Source: Amycolatopsis anabasis
GTDB taxonomy: Bacteria; Actinomycetota; Actinomycetes; Mycobacteriales; Pseudonocardiaceae
Reading direction: 5' to 3'
Length of the DNA stretch: 64,000 bases
Assembly (NCBI RefSeq): GCF_009765355.1
Contig: NZ_VTHK01000012.1
Span: 124,001 to 188,000 of the forward strand
This document shows, in pieces, positions 62,209 to 64,000 of this stretch. The notes under the pieces were generated by a model, which was not told the origin of the DNA, searched no databases, and worked only from the letters and a program-made list of their open reading frames with translations. Both the position numbers and the translations under genes were made by a program. Each line of letters starts with the position of its first letter. Position 1 is the stretch's first letter.

Positions 62209-63339
62209 ATGGCCGAGGAACAGGGCCCGCTCGACCAGCCGCGACCGCACGCGGCGAAGGCCATCGGGTTCATGGTCGGCAGCTTCGTCCTGCGGCTGTT
62301 CCAGTTCGTCCTGATCGTGACGCTGGGCCTGGTCGGGATCGCCACCACGATCATCTGGATCGGCATCCCGATCCTGATCTTCACCACGAGCATGGTGCGG
62401 GGGTTCGGCGATGTGGAACGCCGCTGGGTCCGCGCGACGCTGAACACCGAGCTGCCGGCCGCCGAACGGCTCCCGGCCGAGGGAAACTTCCTGCGCCGCT
62501 GGCGGACCCGGCTGGTCGATCCGACCACCTGGCGCGACCTCGCCTACCTGATGATCTCGTTCCCGCTCGGCATCCTCGAGTTCGCCGTCGGCCTGGCCGC
62601 GATCATCCTGGTGCCGCTGGCGATCTGGGTGGTGCCGTGGATCGGCTGGACGCACGGTCAGCTGGCGATGTCGCTGCTCGGCCCGAACCGCGCGCAGCGG
62701 CTGGAGGTCAAGGCGCAGCGGCTGCAGGCGTCGCGGGCCCGCGGGGTGGACGCGGCCGAGGCCGAGCGGCGGCGCATCGAACGCGATCTGCACGACGGCG
62801 CGCAGCAGCGGCTGGTCGCGGTGGCGATGAGCCTGGGCCGGGCGAAGACGAAACTGGACAACGATCCGAACGCGGTGCGCGAGCTGATCAACGAGGCCCA
62901 CGTCGACGCGAAGCTCGCGGTGTCCGAGCTGCGTGACCTGGCCCGGGGCATCTACCCCGCGGTGCTCGGCGACCGCGGTCTGGACGCGGCGCTGTCCGCC
63001 CAGGCGGCCAAGTCGCCGATCCACGTCGACGTCTCGGTCGACTGCGAACCGCGCCCGCCGGCGGCGGTGGAGACCACGGCGTACTTCATCGTCGGCGAGA
63101 CGTTGACGAACATCGCCAAGCATTCGGGCGCCACCGAGGCGGGGGTCAAGGTGTGGCGGACGGACGACAAGGTGGTCGTGGAGATCACCGACAACGGCCA
63201 CGGCGGCGCGGAGATGCGTCCCGGCGGCGGGCTCGCCGGGCTGGCCGACCGGGCGGCCACGATCGACGGGGTGATCACCGTGGTCAGTCCGGTGGGCGGG
63301 CCCACGGTCATTCGAGCCGACCTGCCGTGCCAGTGGTAA
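62209..63339 (+). CDS. Sensor-domain histidine kinase
   Basis: 376 aa. The membrane sensor domain (VLRLFQFVLIVTLGLVGIATTIIWIGIPILI ... PTTWRDLAYLMISFPLGILEF) is followed by HisKA_3 (IERDLHDGAQQRLVAVAMSLGRAK) and HATPase_c (GETLTNIAKHSGATEAG; DNGHGGA; GLAGLADRAATIDG). ATG 62209 has GGAGGT six bases upstream. ATG 62170 would overlap the preceding gene's stop instead. Confidence 0.9.
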   Translation: MAEEQGPLDQPRPHAAKAIGFMVGSFVLRLFQFVLIVTLGLVGIATTIIWIGIPILIFTTSMVRGFGDVERRWVRATLNTELPAAERLPAEGNFLRRWRTRLVDPTTWRDLAYLMISFPLGILEFAVGLAAIILVPLAIWVVPWIGWTHGQLAMSLLGPNRAQRLEVKAQRLQASRARGVDAAEAERRRIERDLHDGAQQRLVAVAMSLGRAKTKLDNDPNAVRELINEAHVDAKLAVSELRDLARGIYPAVLGDRGLDAALSAQAAKSPIHVDVSVDCEPRPPAAVETTAYFIVGETLTNIAKHSGATEAGVKVWRTDDKVVVEITDNGHGGAEMRPGGGLAGLADRAATIDGVITVVSPVGGPTVIRADLPCQW

Positions 63340-63363
63340 CCCGGTCGTGAGTGCTGTATCTAT

Positions 63364-63400
63364 CTGGGGGACGACCCCCAGACCCCCGAGGGGCCCTCGG
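63364..63400. terminator. G+C-rich hairpins between kinase and response regulator
   Basis: CTGGGGG-ACGA-CCCCCAG (63364-63381) and CCGAGGG-G-CCCTCGG (63386-63400). Despite the close spacing, they would separate the kinase transcript from the response regulator. Confidence 0.6.
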
Positions 63401-63416
63401 CCCGTAGGGTCCATTC

Positions 63417-64000
63417 ATGCGAGTTGTGATCGCCGAGGACGCCGTTCTGCTGCGCGCGGGGGTGCAGCGGCTGCTCGCCGACGAGGACATCGAGACCGTC
63501 GCCGCCGTGGACAACGGCGACGACCTGCTCAGCGCGGTCAAGGAGCACCGGCCCGACCTGGCCATCGTGGACGTGCGGATGCCGCCGACGTTCACCGACG
63601 AGGGCCTGCGCGCCGCGCTCGGCGCCCGTGAGGCCATGCCCGGGCTGCCGGTGCTGGTGCTGTCGCAGTACGTCGAGGAGAGCTACGCCGTCGAACTGCT
63701 TTCCGGGGGCGCCGGTGGGGTGGGCTACCTGCTCAAGGAACGGGTCGCCGACGTCGCCGAGTTCCTGGACGCGGTGCGCCGGGTCGCCGGCGGCGGCACG
63801 GCCATCGACCCGGATGTCATCGCCCAGTTGATGGCGCGGGGCCGGAAGAACCCGCTCGACTCGCTGACCGCCCGCGAAACCGAGGTGCTGGGGCTGATGG
63901 CCCAGGGCCTGTCCAACACGGCGATCGCGAACTCCCTGGTCGTCTCGCACGGCGCGGTGGAGAAGCACATCGGCAACATCTTCGCCAAGCTCGGCCTGGA
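63417..64000 (+). CDS. NarL-family response regulator, 3' end off the right edge
   Basis: ATG 63417. Receiver Asp in LAIVDVRMPPTFTDEG, Lys in LLKERVADV, then the start of a LuxR helix-turn-helix (LTARETEVLGLMAQGLSNTAIANSLVVSHGAVEKHIGNIFAKLGL) that is cut by the window edge. Partner of the kinase at 62209. Confidence 0.88.
   Translation, partial: MRVVIAEDAVLLRAGVQRLLADEDIETVAAVDNGDDLLSAVKEHRPDLAIVDVRMPPTFTDEGLRAALGAREAMPGLPVLVLSQYVEESYAVELLSGGAGGVGYLLKERVADVAEFLDAVRRVAGGGTAIDPDVIAQLMARGRKNPLDSLTARETEVLGLMAQGLSNTAIANSLVVSHGAVEKHIGNIFAKLGL

Noticed and set aside
1-64000. CRISPR arrays
   Set aside because: No regularly spaced short repeats were seen.

Overview
The window is high-GC actinobacterial chromosomal DNA. 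GTG starts, 4-nt stop/start overlaps and strong G+C bias at third codon positions are typical throughout. An F420-type flavin oxidoreductase, a tmRNA whose tag ends in DYALAA, a GAF-histidine-kinase/NarL pair of the DevS/DevR kind, ESX-type secretion proteins and a five-gene actinobacterial histidine-utilisation operon point to a member of the Pseudonocardiaceae. Amycolatopsis is my best guess, by inference only.

About 0.6-24.4 kb is accessory in character. It holds a partial membrane protein, three tiny ORFs with strong ribosome-binding sites, an MFS exporter, secreted proteins (choice-of-anchor P-like, L,D-transpeptidase, sedolisin), and an FMN hydroxyacid oxidase preceded by a possible 44-codon gene. 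A divergent XRE regulator follows, whose promoter shares a palindromic operator with the MFS gene. Next come a tautomerase, an IS256-type transposase remnant and a large unknown protein. A five-gene co-directional locus follows (16.3-11.9 kb): a siderophore/B12-type ABC importer, a SagB-like dehydrogenase and a 46-residue peptide with no acidic residue. Then come a membrane-protein/ImmA-IrrE peptidase pair flanked by 35-nt direct repeats, a decayed stretch with a VirD4/TraG-like fragment, and an excisionase-like protein, XRE regulator and tyrosine integrase abutting tRNA-Ala(GGC). The last part looks like the tRNA-proximal end of an integrated conjugative element.

From 24.4 kb the sequence reads as core or semi-core genome. 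There are two YbaB-like proteins with an ESX-type small protein and an NlpC/P60 hydrolase; a MauE/DoxX-DsbA pair; a family-3 solute-binding lipoprotein; HrpB helicase; a five-bladed PLL-type lectin; and a voltage-sensor-like membrane protein. These are followed by an ABC exporter operon containing a secreted hydrolase, a TetR/FAD-monooxygenase pair with two tandem palindromic operators, a two-component system, a dienelactone hydrolase, and the hut operon (hutH-hutU-M20 amidohydrolase-hutF-hutI). A SigE-family sigma factor with its membrane partner and an IclR regulator lie just upstream of hut.

The right end carries a GH25-like lysozyme, TetR plus an F420-type oxidoreductase, CutA, a TPR protein, an alpha/beta hydrolase behind a DtxR/IdeR-like iron box, and a DevR/DevS-like module with two DosR-like boxes. 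It ends with ssrA and a sensor-domain histidine-kinase system whose response regulator runs off the edge.

The strongest leads for something undescribed are the SagB/peptide/importer locus, the duplicated tiny ORFs at 0.8-1.05 kb, and the shared operator joining the MFS exporter to the XRE regulator.
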